64,000 nt of DNA from Aggregatilineales bacterium (lineage in GTDB: Bacteria > Chloroflexota > Anaerolineae > Aggregatilineales > Phototrophicaceae). This document shows, in pieces, positions 35,129 through 43,099 of this stretch; position 1 is the first letter of the stretch, and every line of letters starts with the position of its first letter. The notes under the pieces were generated by a model. That model saw nothing but the letters and a program-made list of their open reading frames with translations. It searched no databases and was not told the origin of the DNA. A program made the position numbers and the translations under genes. The stretch lies in contig JAUQWZ010000021.1 in assembly GCA_030834905.1 (NCBI GenBank), positions 1 through 64,000 of the forward strand, read 5' to 3'.

Positions 35129-35572
35129 CTATTCTTTTACAATTTTCACAAGATGATCCGTTAACGCCCCTAATGCCTGCTGCACCGCTTCCGGCAGCGC
35201 TTCGTGTTCGCTCATCTGCTGAATAAGATACTGATCATTCATATTCAGCGCGTGAATTGCCGTGTTGGTGTGGCGGTCGCCGCTGCGAATCAGATGCGGA
35301 TATTCGCGTGTTGCGTGGAAGCGAATTACCGATAAGGCGTGTTCCAGGCTGACGTCGCGCCCTTCGATATGTTTGACGATTGTTCCGGTTTCGACCCCAT
35401 GCTGCTGAACAGCGCGGTTGACGGCATTCAGCTTATCGACGGTTTCCCGCGACCACTGGCGCAGACCGGCGTAGCGGGCTTCAGCTTTCAGCGACGGCGG
35501 TTGCTGCCCGCGCAGGGTCAGCGCCAGCGCCTTGAAAAAAGCGCGAGCATAGCGCAGCGGAGTCTGCATCAT
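35129..35572 (-). CDS. Unrecognised helical protein translationally coupled to the CAP-LysM gene
   Basis: This 147-residue protein starts MMQTPLRYARAFFKALALTL and is predicted mostly alpha-helical. It has a basic N-terminal amphipathic helix, a central conserved-looking RDVSLEHALSVIRFHATREYPH and a Leu/Glu-rich C-terminus. I do not recognise a family. Its ATG at 35572 overlaps the stop codon of the upstream CAP-LysM gene (ATGA), so the two are probably co-translated and work together or share regulation at the cell envelope. The segment downstream of 35129 is AT-rich and gene-free up to the pilin gene. Confidence 0.6.
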   Translation of the reverse strand: MMQTPLRYARAFFKALALTLRGQQPPSLKAEARYAGLRQWSRETVDKLNAVNRAVQQHGVETGTIVKHIEGRDVSLEHALSVIRFHATREYPHLIRSGDRHTNTAIHALNMNDQYLIQQMSEHEALPEAVQQALGALTDHLVKIVKE

Positions 35573-36729
35573 CGTCGTTTCCGCCTTGCCCGGCGCATAA
35601 ATTCGACGCCAGCAATCACCAGGACGAATAACTGCACCGCCACGGCGATGACGATCCACTGGGTGGAACTGCTGCGGACGGGCAGCGGCGCGGACGCGGC
35701 GAGGTTCAGCGGGGCTTCGGTCACCACCAGCGCCACCGGCGTTCCCTGCGGAACTGGCGCGGCGGCGGCGGTTTCAGCCAGCAGATCGGGCAGCGCGCTG
35801 TTTCCGACGGTGGCGATGCCGTTGGGTGTCGGATTAACCGTCATCAGCTCCAGCGGCGTCACGATCAGGGTGGCTTCGCGCATCGGCAGCAGCGCGACGT
35901 AAGGCGTAATCGTCGCCGGAATCGGCGTTCGTGTCGGCGGGTTTTCGGGCGTTGCCAGCATGGCGACATTGGGCACATCCGGCGCAGCCGATACTGCCGA
36001 CGACAGGTTTTCCCGCGAGGGTACCAGGAAAATGCTGCCGACTTCGAGGTCGTGTACGTCGGTCAGCCCATTCAGAGTCATCATCGTCGGCAGATCGTCC
36101 CAGGTGTAGCCGTAAATCAGCGCGATATCGCCGAGCGTATCGCCCGGCTGTACCTGGTGCATGATATTGCCGTTTTCGTCCAAGCCCACCACGTAAGGCG
36201 GCGGCGCGGCGGCTGACGACGCGCCGCTATTGCCGCTGGCGTTCGACGACAGCGGTTGAGTCTGCGGCGGCGGCGGTCCGCCCGAATTGCCAAACACCAT
36301 GACGTAAGCCGCGCCCCAGGAACCATGCGCCGCGCCAATGCCCACGTCGTTGTAAGCGGCGTTGACGAGTCCGGCATAGTGAATGCCGGAATTGATCCAG
36401 AACACCCAGGCGGAGTCCACGCCCGCGTTGGTGCCGCCGTAGATGTTTTCGCTGACCTGGGTTGACGGATAACCGGCGTTGAGGGCGCGCGTGCGCGGAC
36501 CGGAGCCATCCGGGCGGGTGTGGCTGACACTGCCGGTTTCGACAATCCACTGCGCCTGATTTTGGGCGGCGGCAGACAGCGCGCCGTTGAGGTTATAGGG
36601 CGCGCGACCCAACGAGGCGCGCAGATTGTTGACACGTCCGAGGATGTCGCTGGCTTCGCCCTGAGCACTGATGAGATTTGCGCCCGCCAGCAGAAGCAGC
36701 ACAGTCAAAATCAGAAGTTTACGTCGCAT
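35569..36729 (-). CDS. Secreted CAP (SCP/PR1) domain protein with LysM and C-terminal membrane anchor
   Basis: This 386-residue protein has a signal peptide (MRRKLLILTVLLLLAGANLISA). A CAP domain at about 25-150 contains SHTRPDGSGPRTR, SENIYGG and HYAGLVNAAYNDVGIGAAHG, with the usual His/Glu/His cavity. A LysM repeat follows at about 195-240 (HQVQPGDTLGDIALIYGYTWDDL, then LEVGSIFLVP), then a long low-complexity Pro/Thr region and a C-terminal membrane span with a basic tail (MRRARRKRR). It should be bound to peptidoglycan and membrane. CAP proteins of bacteria are poorly understood; some bind lipids or metal. Its promoter region contains a 36-bp direct repeat also found beyond the toxin-antitoxin pair. 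Confidence 0.88.
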   Translation of the reverse strand: MRRKLLILTVLLLLAGANLISAQGEASDILGRVNNLRASLGRAPYNLNGALSAAAQNQAQWIVETGSVSHTRPDGSGPRTRALNAGYPSTQVSENIYGGTNAGVDSAWVFWINSGIHYAGLVNAAYNDVGIGAAHGSWGAAYVMVFGNSGGPPPPQTQPLSSNASGNSGASSAAAPPPYVVGLDENGNIMHQVQPGDTLGDIALIYGYTWDDLPTMMTLNGLTDVHDLEVGSIFLVPSRENLSSAVSAAPDVPNVAMLATPENPPTRTPIPATITPYVALLPMREATLIVTPLELMTVNPTPNGIATVGNSALPDLLAETAAAAPVPQGTPVALVVTEAPLNLAASAPLPVRSSSTQWIVIAVAVQLFVLVIAGVEFMRRARRKRR

Positions 36730-36731
36730 GG

Positions 36732-36767
36732 CGGGCGATTTTATCACGATGCGGCAGTTGTGAACAT
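36732..36767. repeat. Left 36-bp direct repeat flanking the toxin-antitoxin pair; overlaps the CAP-LysM promoter
   Basis: The sequence starts CGGGCGATTTTATCACGAT and ends GAACAT. It matches 37525-37560 at 33 of 36 positions in the same orientation. On the minus strand it contains TTCACA and TGATAAAAT, likely -35/-10 elements of the CAP-LysM gene that starts at 36729. Confidence 0.8.
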
Positions 36768-36780
36768 GAATCATGTTGTA

Positions 36781-37053
36781 TTAACGCTGCTTCAGAAGGT
36801 CGTCGTAATCCGCATGGCTTCCAATCCAGAACCAGACGTAACAACCATCCTCGGCGCGTGTACAGACAGCACGGTAGCTGATGCCAATGCGTACTGAGTA
36901 CCACAGCGGATCGCTAGAAACTTGCTTGAAGTTTAGTCCAGCGTGATAAGGGTTAGCTTCAAGTTGGCGGTAGGCTTTGTTAGCTTGCTGCCTCACACCA
37001 CGAGGGAGTGCATCGTAGAGTTCGTGGAACGCTCGCGTGCGTTTGGATTTCAC
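36781..37053 (-). CDS. RelE/ParE-like toxin of a type II toxin-antitoxin pair
   Basis: This 90-residue basic protein begins MKSKRTRAFHELYDALPRGV. It carries a central ANKAYRQLEANPYHAGLNFKQV and a C-terminal YSVRIGISYRAVCTRAEDGC and WFWIGSHADYDDLL, the compact fold pattern of RelE/ParE/HigB toxins. The conserved Y-S-V-R-I and G-(S/T)-H-x-x-Y-(D/E) elements are present. Such toxins cleave mRNA on ribosomes or poison gyrase; which one is not decided here. Its ATG overlaps the antitoxin stop (37050-37053), so they are translationally coupled. Confidence 0.82.
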   Translation of the reverse strand: MKSKRTRAFHELYDALPRGVRQQANKAYRQLEANPYHAGLNFKQVSSDPLWYSVRIGISYRAVCTRAEDGCYVWFWIGSHADYDDLLKQR

Positions 37054-37394
37054 GGCGTATCGTCAGGATCAAAATCCTCAGTCAATCCTGCATGATGCTC
37101 GTCAAGAGCCTGGCGCGCCAATCTAGCAAGTGGCGTACTTGAGTTCGCCACGTGCTCGGCAAAAAGAGCCTCATCGTAATCAGCGTAAAAGGAGAAATCG
37201 TCCTCAACCGATGAGGACGCAAATTGCTGGTTCCATAACTCGTCATGGAGACGTACAAGCTCGTGGATCATTGCAGGAATAGCATTACTCAAGTCAGTAA
37301 TGCCCTGTTCAGCAGCAAATGCTTCTAGCAAATCGAGCTCTTCATCTGTGAGCAAAGCAGTGATTGTATTCTCTGCTGATTTTTGTAAAGCCAT
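37050..37394 (-). CDS. Putative antitoxin partner of the RelE/ParE-like toxin
   Basis: This 114-residue acidic protein starts MALQKSAENTITALLTDEEL and ends in a strongly acidic tail (EDFDPDDTP). It precedes and overlaps the toxin gene in the normal antitoxin-first order. No classical HTH or ribbon-helix-helix sequence is obvious. The assignment rests on position, size and charge rather than a recognised domain; it may be an antitoxin of the small HTH-less type. Confidence 0.65.
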   Translation of the reverse strand: MALQKSAENTITALLTDEELDLLEAFAAEQGITDLSNAIPAMIHELVRLHDELWNQQFASSSVEDDFSFYADYDEALFAEHVANSSTPLARLARQALDEHHAGLTEDFDPDDTP

Positions 37395-37524
37395 CGCCCT
37401 TTTGCCTGTAAATGGTCAACAGTCATAATCATTGTACACACATGCAAATGCCTTGCAAGCCATATTTCCAATAGAAGGGGGGAAATGTGGGGACATGTTC
37501 CGTAGGGGCGCGACCATCTTCGAA

Positions 37525-37560
37525 CGGGCGATTTTATCACGATGCGGCGGTTAGGAACAT
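37525..37560. repeat. Right 36-bp direct repeat flanking the toxin-antitoxin pair
   Basis: Second copy of the sequence at 36732-36767, with three differences. It lies 130 bp upstream of the antitoxin start and 50 bp before the alpha/beta hydrolase. The two repeats are 793 bp apart and enclose only the toxin-antitoxin pair and its leader, which also contains a GTAGGGGCG REP-type head at 37502. Confidence 0.8.
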
Positions 37561-37610
37561 AGACGGGTGTAAGGTACAGTGGTCAAGCGACGGGATATGA
37601 GGGAAACGAT

Positions 37611-38399
37611 ATGTCACTCTATGTTCAGGAAAGCGGGACGCCCGACGCGCCGAGCATCGTCTTTTTACACGGCATCGGCGCGAGCGGCTGGATGTGGGCA
37701 AGGCAGACCGCCGCCCTTGCCGATTACCACTGTCTGAATGTCGATCTGCCGGGGCATGGCAAGAGCAACCAGATCGAGTGGATTTCGCTGGCAGACACGG
37801 CGGATCAGATCGCGACGCTGATCGAGACGCGCGCGACCCAGGGCAGGGCGCATCTGGTCGGGCTGTCGCTCGGCGGTCAGCTCGCGCTGGTGCTGCTGGA
37901 ACGCCGCGCCCATCTGCTGGATCGCGTTGTCATCAGCGGCGTGACCGCCGCGCCCATGCCCAACCGCGCGCTGTTGAATCCGCAGTTGTGGCTGACGACG
38001 ACTCTGTTCAAACAGGACTGGTTTGTCAACATGCAAGCCAGATCGCTGCGCCTCTCGCCCGACGAGCAGGCAGCCTTCAGCGAAAATCTGCGGGCGGCTT
38101 CGATGCAGGCATACCGCCGGATCTGGGAAGAAGTGTCGGAGTATGCCGCGCCCGCGTCGCTTGGCAGCGTGCAGACTTCCACGCTGATTACGGCGGGAGG
38201 GAAGGAATCGAAGATCATCCTGGAGGCGGTCACGGCGATCTCAAAAATGATGCCCAACGCGCAGGGATGGCTGGCACCCGGACAGGGACACGGCTGGAAC
38301 GTGCAGGCTCCACGCCTGTTCAACGCGATGGTACGCGCATGGATCAGCGACGCGCCGCTGCCGGCGGAAATGCAGGCGGCGCGTCCCGGCGGCAGGTGA
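37611..38399 (+). CDS. Alpha/beta hydrolase
   Basis: This 262-residue protein has the oxyanion-loop motif IVFLHGIGASGWMW near residues 14-27, LPGHGKS near 48-54, and the nucleophile elbow HLVGLSLGGQLAL near 83-95 (Ser in GLSLG). The catalytic His is likely in GQGHGWN near 220. The substrate is not predictable. The ATG at 37611 is preceded by GAGGGAAACGAT. The start lies just beyond the right copy of the direct repeat that flanks the toxin-antitoxin pair, so its upstream region may have been altered by that insertion. Confidence 0.88.
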   Translation: MSLYVQESGTPDAPSIVFLHGIGASGWMWARQTAALADYHCLNVDLPGHGKSNQIEWISLADTADQIATLIETRATQGRAHLVGLSLGGQLALVLLERRAHLLDRVVISGVTAAPMPNRALLNPQLWLTTTLFKQDWFVNMQARSLRLSPDEQAAFSENLRAASMQAYRRIWEEVSEYAAPASLGSVQTSTLITAGGKESKIILEAVTAISKMMPNAQGWLAPGQGHGWNVQAPRLFNAMVRAWISDAPLPAEMQAARPGGR

Positions 38400-38529
38400 G
38401 GCGATCACCCCGTAAGCCGGTACCGCCGAGCGAGACAGCCCGGCTGGCAGTTTCAGATACGCCTCTGGCATCCCGCCGCGCCACTCCCTATAATGCGTTT
38501 CATTTAGCTGTAATGTTTGGATAACCCAC

Positions 38530-39336
38530 ATGGCGATTGACTACGTTGTAAATCTGGACTGCGTGCCCAAGCAGACGCTCGGCACCGACGGCATTATGGA
38601 GCGTATTAAAGGACAGGCGCGCGCCGAGAGCGTGATTCGCCTGTTCCGCGAGCATGGCGATGACCGCCCGCCGAGCGAGATGGGCTTTGAATTCAGCCGC
38701 AGCCAGCCCGACGGCAGCGAAGAAACGCGCGTCATCATCGTGCAGGAGATGCTCGATCAGGCGGCGGAGCTAGACCCGCTGGCGCGTTACTGCGAAGGCT
38801 GCCCGGCGAACGCGCTCAACCGACCGTTTGGCTGCATGGGGCAGATCCAGTATCCGATCTCGGCGGCGGCTGAAGCCTGGCTGCTCGACCAACTGCCGGG
38901 AACCGACGAGCCGCTGGTGTGGCTGCTGCTGCGGCAGGGCGTGCAGGAAATGGGCTATGACGGCGAAATGGTCAAGCCGCTGCGCGCCAACCCGACCTAT
39001 TTTGAAGAACGCCGCCTGCGCGGGCGCGATATGGTCGAGTTCGTCTTCAGCGCCGATCAGGCTTTTGAGATGCTGTTTATGCTCGGACACATCCAGCCGT
39101 CGCACGCCGGGATGGTGCTGCTGTTCTTCGGCGCGATTCCGCGCGAAAACGTCGAAGCCAACCATATTGTCGATATCATCAACCACAATCTTACTGCCGA
39201 CGATATCGCCCGGTTGTTCCCGTTCCAGATGAAGCCGTCGCCTGATGACGATGCGACGATCAGCGATCTGAAGCAGTTCTTCTACGCTGTCTACTGCGCC
39301 TGGACGCTGAACGTCGCGCTGCTGCTCGACGTATGA
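38530..39336 (+). CDS. Unrecognised protein with a C-x2-C-x10-C motif
   Basis: This 268-residue protein has no signal peptide or membrane span. Near residues 88-103 it has YCEGCPANALNRPFGCMG, that is Cys-x2-Cys-x10-Cys, and a further Cys near the N-terminus (NLDCVPKQ), so metal or Fe-S binding is possible. Downstream it alternates helices and strands, with FFGAIPRENVEANHIVDII. I recognise no family. It is preceded by an alpha/beta hydrolase 130 bp upstream and followed by a heptad repeat and 2TM genes. No ribosome site is obvious before ATG 38530, but the frame has clean coding composition. Confidence 0.6.
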   Translation: MAIDYVVNLDCVPKQTLGTDGIMERIKGQARAESVIRLFREHGDDRPPSEMGFEFSRSQPDGSEETRVIIVQEMLDQAAELDPLARYCEGCPANALNRPFGCMGQIQYPISAAAEAWLLDQLPGTDEPLVWLLLRQGVQEMGYDGEMVKPLRANPTYFEERRLRGRDMVEFVFSADQAFEMLFMLGHIQPSHAGMVLLFFGAIPRENVEANHIVDIINHNLTADDIARLFPFQMKPSPDDDATISDLKQFFYAVYCAWTLNVALLLDV

Positions 39337-39363
39337 AACTTCGGCTGCCGTTTGTACGTATTG

Positions 39364-39455
39364 AGTCGAAAGTAACAAGTGGAAAGTGAAAAGTAGAAAG
39401 TCCGAGGAGTGTTACCCGTCACTTTCTACTTGCTGCTTTTAACTTTCAGCTTCAC
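39364..39455. repeat. AAAGT/ACTTT heptad repeat forming a hairpin
   Basis: GTCGAAAGTAACAAGTGGAA-type units run rightwards, then their complement (ACTTTCTACTTG and TTTTAACTTTCAG). AAGTAGAAAGT (39391-39401) pairs exactly with ACTTTCTACTT (39421-39431). It belongs to the same repeat type as 34726 and 53902. It lies upstream of the first 2TM gene. Confidence 0.7.
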
Positions 39456-39481
39456 CCGTTCGTTCAGCCGGAGAAACAGCC

Positions 39482-39850
39482 GTGAGTACCCCATCCTATG
39501 ACGAGATCAAACGACAGGTTGAGCGCCGCTACCGCAGGCGTTCCGCTTTTCTCTATCACCTGATCATTGCCTGTGCCGGACTTCCCGCGATCTGGGTGAT
39601 TGGTCGCATGAATACAGTCGTGATATTCACCATCACCGCCCTCTGGGTCGGCTTGCTGCTTCTGCATGGCGTTCACCTGTTGCTGGAAGGCGCAAAAGAT
39701 CGCGAAATTGAGCGCACCTGGCGGCGCTATTACGGCGACATCGACTATGACGACATCAAGCCCAAGCGCAGCTTTCGCCTGAACGACGATGCCGAACTGG
39801 AAGTGATCGAAGACGACCAGCCTTTGCCGCTGTACAAGCGACGGGAATAG
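39482..39850 (+). CDS. 2TM-domain membrane protein with C-terminal KPKR-acidic tail
   Basis: This 122-residue protein uses a GTG start (39482). It contains an N-terminal basic stretch (YDEIKRQVERRYRRRSAF), two membrane segments (LYHLIIACAGLPAIWVI and TVVIFTITALWVGLLLLHGV) and a charged C-terminal tail. The tail contains KPKRSFRL-NDDAELEVIEDD. This is the bacterial 2TM domain (two spans preceded by RRxERR-type helix), usually of unknown function and often attached to histidine or Ser/Thr kinases. The downstream gene and the Ser/Thr kinase at 41134 carry the same architecture and a similar tail, implying a membrane assembly. It is separated by only 4 bp from the next gene. Confidence 0.82.
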   Translation: MSTPSYDEIKRQVERRYRRRSAFLYHLIIACAGLPAIWVIGRMNTVVIFTITALWVGLLLLHGVHLLLEGAKDREIERTWRRYYGDIDYDDIKPKRSFRLNDDAELEVIEDDQPLPLYKRRE

Positions 39851-39854
39851 TCTC

Positions 39855-40565
39855 ATGTGGAACAGTTACTTCAGCTACCTGGATTACCTCGAACTGCGGC
39901 GGCGCGTGGAACGGCGGCTGTCGGGCAGCCTGTGGCTGTTCATTCATATCGCGGCGTTCGCGTTCCTGCCGCTGGTCTGTTTTGGACTGTGGCCCTACGG
40001 CTGGTGGTATCCGGGGTACACGCTGGTTCACGGCTGGATCGCCGCTGCCATGGTCGGCTGGAGCGTTGTGCTGCTGCTGCATGGGTTGTGGACATTTTTT
40101 CGTTCCGGCGCGTGGGGCGCGCGTCGCAGTCAGGTGATCGAGACGGAAATGCGCGAGCGTCTGCGCAGTGACGACACCTATCTGACACAGGACAGCCGCG
40201 ACCTCTTTCGCCTGCATGGGCTGCTTGAGGAGGATGTGCAGCGTCGCACCGGAACCACGACCACCCTGCTCAGTCTGTTCACAGTCGTTAACGTGGTGTC
40301 GTGGATTGCGGCGCGAGGCGGCTTGTATGATGCGCTGATCTGGTGGCTGCCAGCAGCGGTGTTCCTTCTCCTGCTGCCGATCCTGATAGTCAGCCGCTGG
40401 CAGTTAAGGCGGCATGAAGGCAGGCTGCGCGAACTTCTGGCGTCCGGCGAGGCAGTGCCCGCCGTCAAACCCAAGCGCGAGGCGCTGCGCTTTGCGGGTG
40501 ATGACGAACTGCTGGACATCATTGACGAGGAAGACTACGAGAAGCCGAAGCGCCTAACCCGCTGA
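39855..40565 (+). CDS. Double 2TM-domain membrane protein
   Basis: This 236-residue protein has two 2TM units. The first is at about 8-75 (LRRRVERRLSGSLWLFIHIA, then AMVGWSVVLLLHGLW) and the second at about 110-190 (TTTLLSLFTVVNVVSWIA, AAVFLLLLPILIV). The C-terminal tail runs KPKREALRFAGDDELLDIID then EEDYEKPKR. This resembles the tail of the preceding protein and of the kinase downstream. It is likely co-transcribed with the preceding 2TM gene. Function unknown; membrane-localised. Confidence 0.82.
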   Translation: MWNSYFSYLDYLELRRRVERRLSGSLWLFIHIAAFAFLPLVCFGLWPYGWWYPGYTLVHGWIAAAMVGWSVVLLLHGLWTFFRSGAWGARRSQVIETEMRERLRSDDTYLTQDSRDLFRLHGLLEEDVQRRTGTTTTLLSLFTVVNVVSWIAARGGLYDALIWWLPAAVFLLLLPILIVSRWQLRRHEGRLRELLASGEAVPAVKPKREALRFAGDDELLDIIDEEDYEKPKRLTR

Positions 40566-40617
40566 CCGGCGCTCTGATGTATAATTCAGGTAAGCTGAAA
40601 AGTTTGTGGAGCGACCT

Positions 40618-40827
40618 ATGTCCGCGCAGCGTGTGGGTGATATGACCCTGAATGAGTTGAAGGAATTCGTTGAGGAGATCGTGGAACGACGTACTCAACG
40701 CGGCGTTAAGCCAAAATCGAAACGCAGTGTAAAGGAAATCAACGACTCGATTCGCCAGCACCGGTGGACACCACCTGAAGGTACTCCATCAACACTTGAG
40801 CTTTTACGTGAAGATCGAGATCGGTGA
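40618..40827 (+). CDS. VapB/Phd-type small antitoxin
   Basis: This 69-residue protein starts MSAQRVGDMTLNELKEFVEEIVERR and ends EGTPSTLELLREDRDR, the short helical antitoxin pattern found before VapC (PIN-domain) genes. GTGGAGCG lies before ATG 40618. Three bases after its stop begins a PIN-domain frame that is broken, so the antitoxin is now without an intact toxin. It sits within the 2TM/kinase cluster, between the double-2TM gene and the kinase gene. Confidence 0.72.
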   Translation: MSAQRVGDMTLNELKEFVEEIVERRTQRGVKPKSKRSVKEINDSIRQHRWTPPEGTPSTLELLREDRDR

Positions 40828-40830
40828 GCT

Positions 40831-41104
40831 ATGCCAGCCTATGTCATTGATGCCAGTGTTGCTGTTCAGCACCTGATCGCCGACCAGTTTACATCTAACC
40901 GTGATGAGTCCTGTAGCTGATTTGCTGAGTCGTGCATTAGAACTTGGGTTAAAACACCAGCTTGCGATCTACGACTCGCTCTATATCGCGCTTGCCGAAA
41001 GTCTGGATTGCCCATTCATTACGGTAGACAGCCGTCAGGAAGCGGCAGCGAAAGCTGAAGGCATTGTCATTAAACCGGTGACAGATTTTCCCCCATTGAA
41101 TTGA
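40831..41104 (+). pseudogene. Decayed PIN-domain (VapC) toxin with internal deletion and frameshift
   Basis: The frame starts at 40831 with MPAYVIDASVAVQHLIADQF, the usual PIN N-terminus including the first acidic residue, but stops at 40920. In the +1 frame from 40901 a normal PIN C-terminal half follows (LAIYDSLYIALAESLDCPFITVDSR, containing the conserved Asp residues, to residue 67). Roughly 45 residues of the expected middle of a 130-140-residue VapC are missing, including the central conserved Glu region. It is therefore not a working ribonuclease. The adjacent antitoxin remains intact. Overlap by a few bases with the upstream part of the kinase leader is negligible. Confidence 0.78.
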
Positions 41105-41133
41105 GCCGCACGACAGAGACGCGGAGTTTTGGC

Positions 41134-43095
41134 ATGGTTTTTACTGAAGGTCAGGTGGTTGGTCCCTATCGCATCGTCGCGCAGATGGGACAGGGCGGCA
41201 TGGCGACGATTTACAAAGCCTACCATGCGCGGTTGGATCGGTACGTGGCGATCAAGGTGATGCACCAGGCGTTCCTCGAAGATCAGAACTTCATCACCCG
41301 CTTCGAGCGCGAGGCGCAGATCGTCGCCCGGCTGGAACACCCGCACATCGTACCGGTGTATGACTTTGCCGAACATGAGGGACAGCCCTATCTCGTCATG
41401 AAGTTCATCGAGGGGCAGTCGCTTAAGGCGGAGTCGGAAAAGCAGCCGCTGTCGCTGGATGATCTGTTATACGTGCTGCCGCCAATCGCCGACGCGCTCG
41501 ATTACGCTCACCGGCAGGGCGTGCTGCACCGCGATATCAAGCCGTCGAACATCATCATCGGCAGCGACGGCGTGCCTTACCTGACCGACTTTGGTTTGGC
41601 GCGGATGGCGCAGTTGGGCGAAAGCACCATCAGCAGCGATTTTCTGCTCGGCACGCCGCACTACATTTCACCTGAACAGGCGATGGGGCGCAAAGACCTC
41701 GATTCGCGCACTGACCTGTATTCACTCGGCGTGGTGCTGTATGAGCTGGTCGTCGGGCGCGTTCCCTTCAGCGCCGATACCCCGTTCTCGGTCATTCATG
41801 ATCATATCTACCGGGCGCTGCCGCTGCCGTCGTCCATCAATCCTGAAGTGACGCCCGAAGTGGAAGTGGTGCTTGTGAAAGCGCTGGCGAAAACTCCGTC
41901 AGACCGCTACAACACGGCAGCCGAGATGATCAACGCCTTCCGGCAGGCGGTAGAATCGTCCGGCTTGGCGCAGCTTAGCCCGGGCCGAGGCAGTATCGCC
42001 GCAGAATCGCTGGCACAGGCACGCGCCGCCCCAGAGACAATTACGCTGCCACCCACGCCAGAGGTGGTCACGCCGCCAATAGTGCCGCCGGTGCCGTCTC
42101 GCGCAGCCCCCGCCAGCCGCCAGTCGGCGGCAGCCGCGATGCCGGAGAAGCCCAAACGCGAACAGCCTTATCGCAAGGTCGAAACGGCTATCGATCTCAG
42201 TCTGGAAGGCGTCGGCAAGGTCATCGAGCGCGCGGGCAAACAGGTGCAGGAAGCGGTTGAAAGCGGCTGGAGTTGGGTATCGGGGACTGACGAGGAACTT
42301 GTCTCGCCCTATGACGAGAACGCCCTGCGCAAGCGGGTAGAGAAGCAGATCAAGAAGCGGAACGAGTTCAACGGGCATTTTATCGCCTTCATCGCGGTCA
42401 ATGTTTTGCTGTGGATCATCTTCGTCGGCGGGCAGGGCGTACTGATAGGGGGCGATTTTGGGGCATTGATGCAGCAGTTCCCCTGGCCCCTGATGGTCAC
42501 GTTTGGCTGGGGATCGGGGCTGGTCGCCCATGCCATCGAAGTCTACTTCCAGACCGGTGAACGGGCAGCGCGTCGGCTGCGCGCCATTCACGGCGAATTT
42601 GAACGCTTATATGGCGAACGCTGGTATCAGGTCGCCAACAAGGGCGAACTGCGGAAGGTGCGCCAGCGGGTGGAGCAGCCCTTCACCAAGCGCCGGGAAT
42701 TCTTCGAGCACCTCGGCGTTTACGTCATGATCAACCTGATGCTGTGGTTCGTCTACTTCGCGGGCACAGACTTCTTCATAAACATTCTTGGCGGCGAAGG
42801 CGTCCAGTTTCTGGAGTTCCCGTGGCCCCTGATCGTCATGTTCGGTTGGGGGATTGGGCTGGTGTTTCACGCTGCCGAAATGCTGTCGGCAGGCAGCCAG
42901 CAGCGCGCGATTGACCGTGAGGTGGAGCGCGAGCGCGAACGGATTTTTGATGAAAAACCCAAGCGCGATTTCTACTATGATGAAGATGTAGATGAAAATG
43001 AAGCCCAGCCCGACGTTCGGCTGACCGGGGACGGTGAATTCACCGACAGCATGATTCAGGAAATTGACCGCGGCGCGAACAAGCGGCGGCGGTAA
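41134..43095 (+). CDS. Membrane Ser/Thr protein kinase with two C-terminal 2TM domains
   Basis: This 653-residue protein begins with a bacterial Hanks-type kinase domain at about 10-270. It shows GQGGMA near 20 (Gly loop), VAIKVM with the ATP Lys near 40, HRDIKPSN near 132, TDFGLARM near 151, GTPHYISPEQAMG near 172 and DLYSLGVVLYEL. A Pro/Ala-rich linker follows (about 290-350), then two 2TM units (about 405-480 and 510-595), each with RxRVEKQ/RVEQPF-type basic helix before two spans. The tail is KPKRDFYYDEDV...DVRLTGDGEFTDSM. Unlike PknB it has no PASTA repeats, and kinase and tail face the cytoplasm. A double FHA protein is encoded convergently 4 bp downstream. ATG 41134 follows CGGAG. The nearby broken VapC gene lies between it and two 2TM genes. 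Confidence 0.9.
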   Translation: MVFTEGQVVGPYRIVAQMGQGGMATIYKAYHARLDRYVAIKVMHQAFLEDQNFITRFEREAQIVARLEHPHIVPVYDFAEHEGQPYLVMKFIEGQSLKAESEKQPLSLDDLLYVLPPIADALDYAHRQGVLHRDIKPSNIIIGSDGVPYLTDFGLARMAQLGESTISSDFLLGTPHYISPEQAMGRKDLDSRTDLYSLGVVLYELVVGRVPFSADTPFSVIHDHIYRALPLPSSINPEVTPEVEVVLVKALAKTPSDRYNTAAEMINAFRQAVESSGLAQLSPGRGSIAAESLAQARAAPETITLPPTPEVVTPPIVPPVPSRAAPASRQSAAAAMPEKPKREQPYRKVETAIDLSLEGVGKVIERAGKQVQEAVESGWSWVSGTDEELVSPYDENALRKRVEKQIKKRNEFNGHFIAFIAVNVLLWIIFVGGQGVLIGGDFGALMQQFPWPLMVTFGWGSGLVAHAIEVYFQTGERAARRLRAIHGEFERLYGERWYQVANKGELRKVRQRVEQPFTKRREFFEHLGVYVMINLMLWFVYFAGTDFFINILGGEGVQFLEFPWPLIVMFGWGIGLVFHAAEMLSAGSQQRAIDREVERERERIFDEKPKRDFYYDEDVDENEAQPDVRLTGDGEFTDSMIQEIDRGANKRRR

Positions 43096-43099
43096 GAGT

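Noticed and set aside
36781..37394. Prophage or genomic island around the toxin-antitoxin pair
   Set aside because: No integrase, phage structural gene or tRNA attachment site is present; only 36-bp direct repeats surround the pair.
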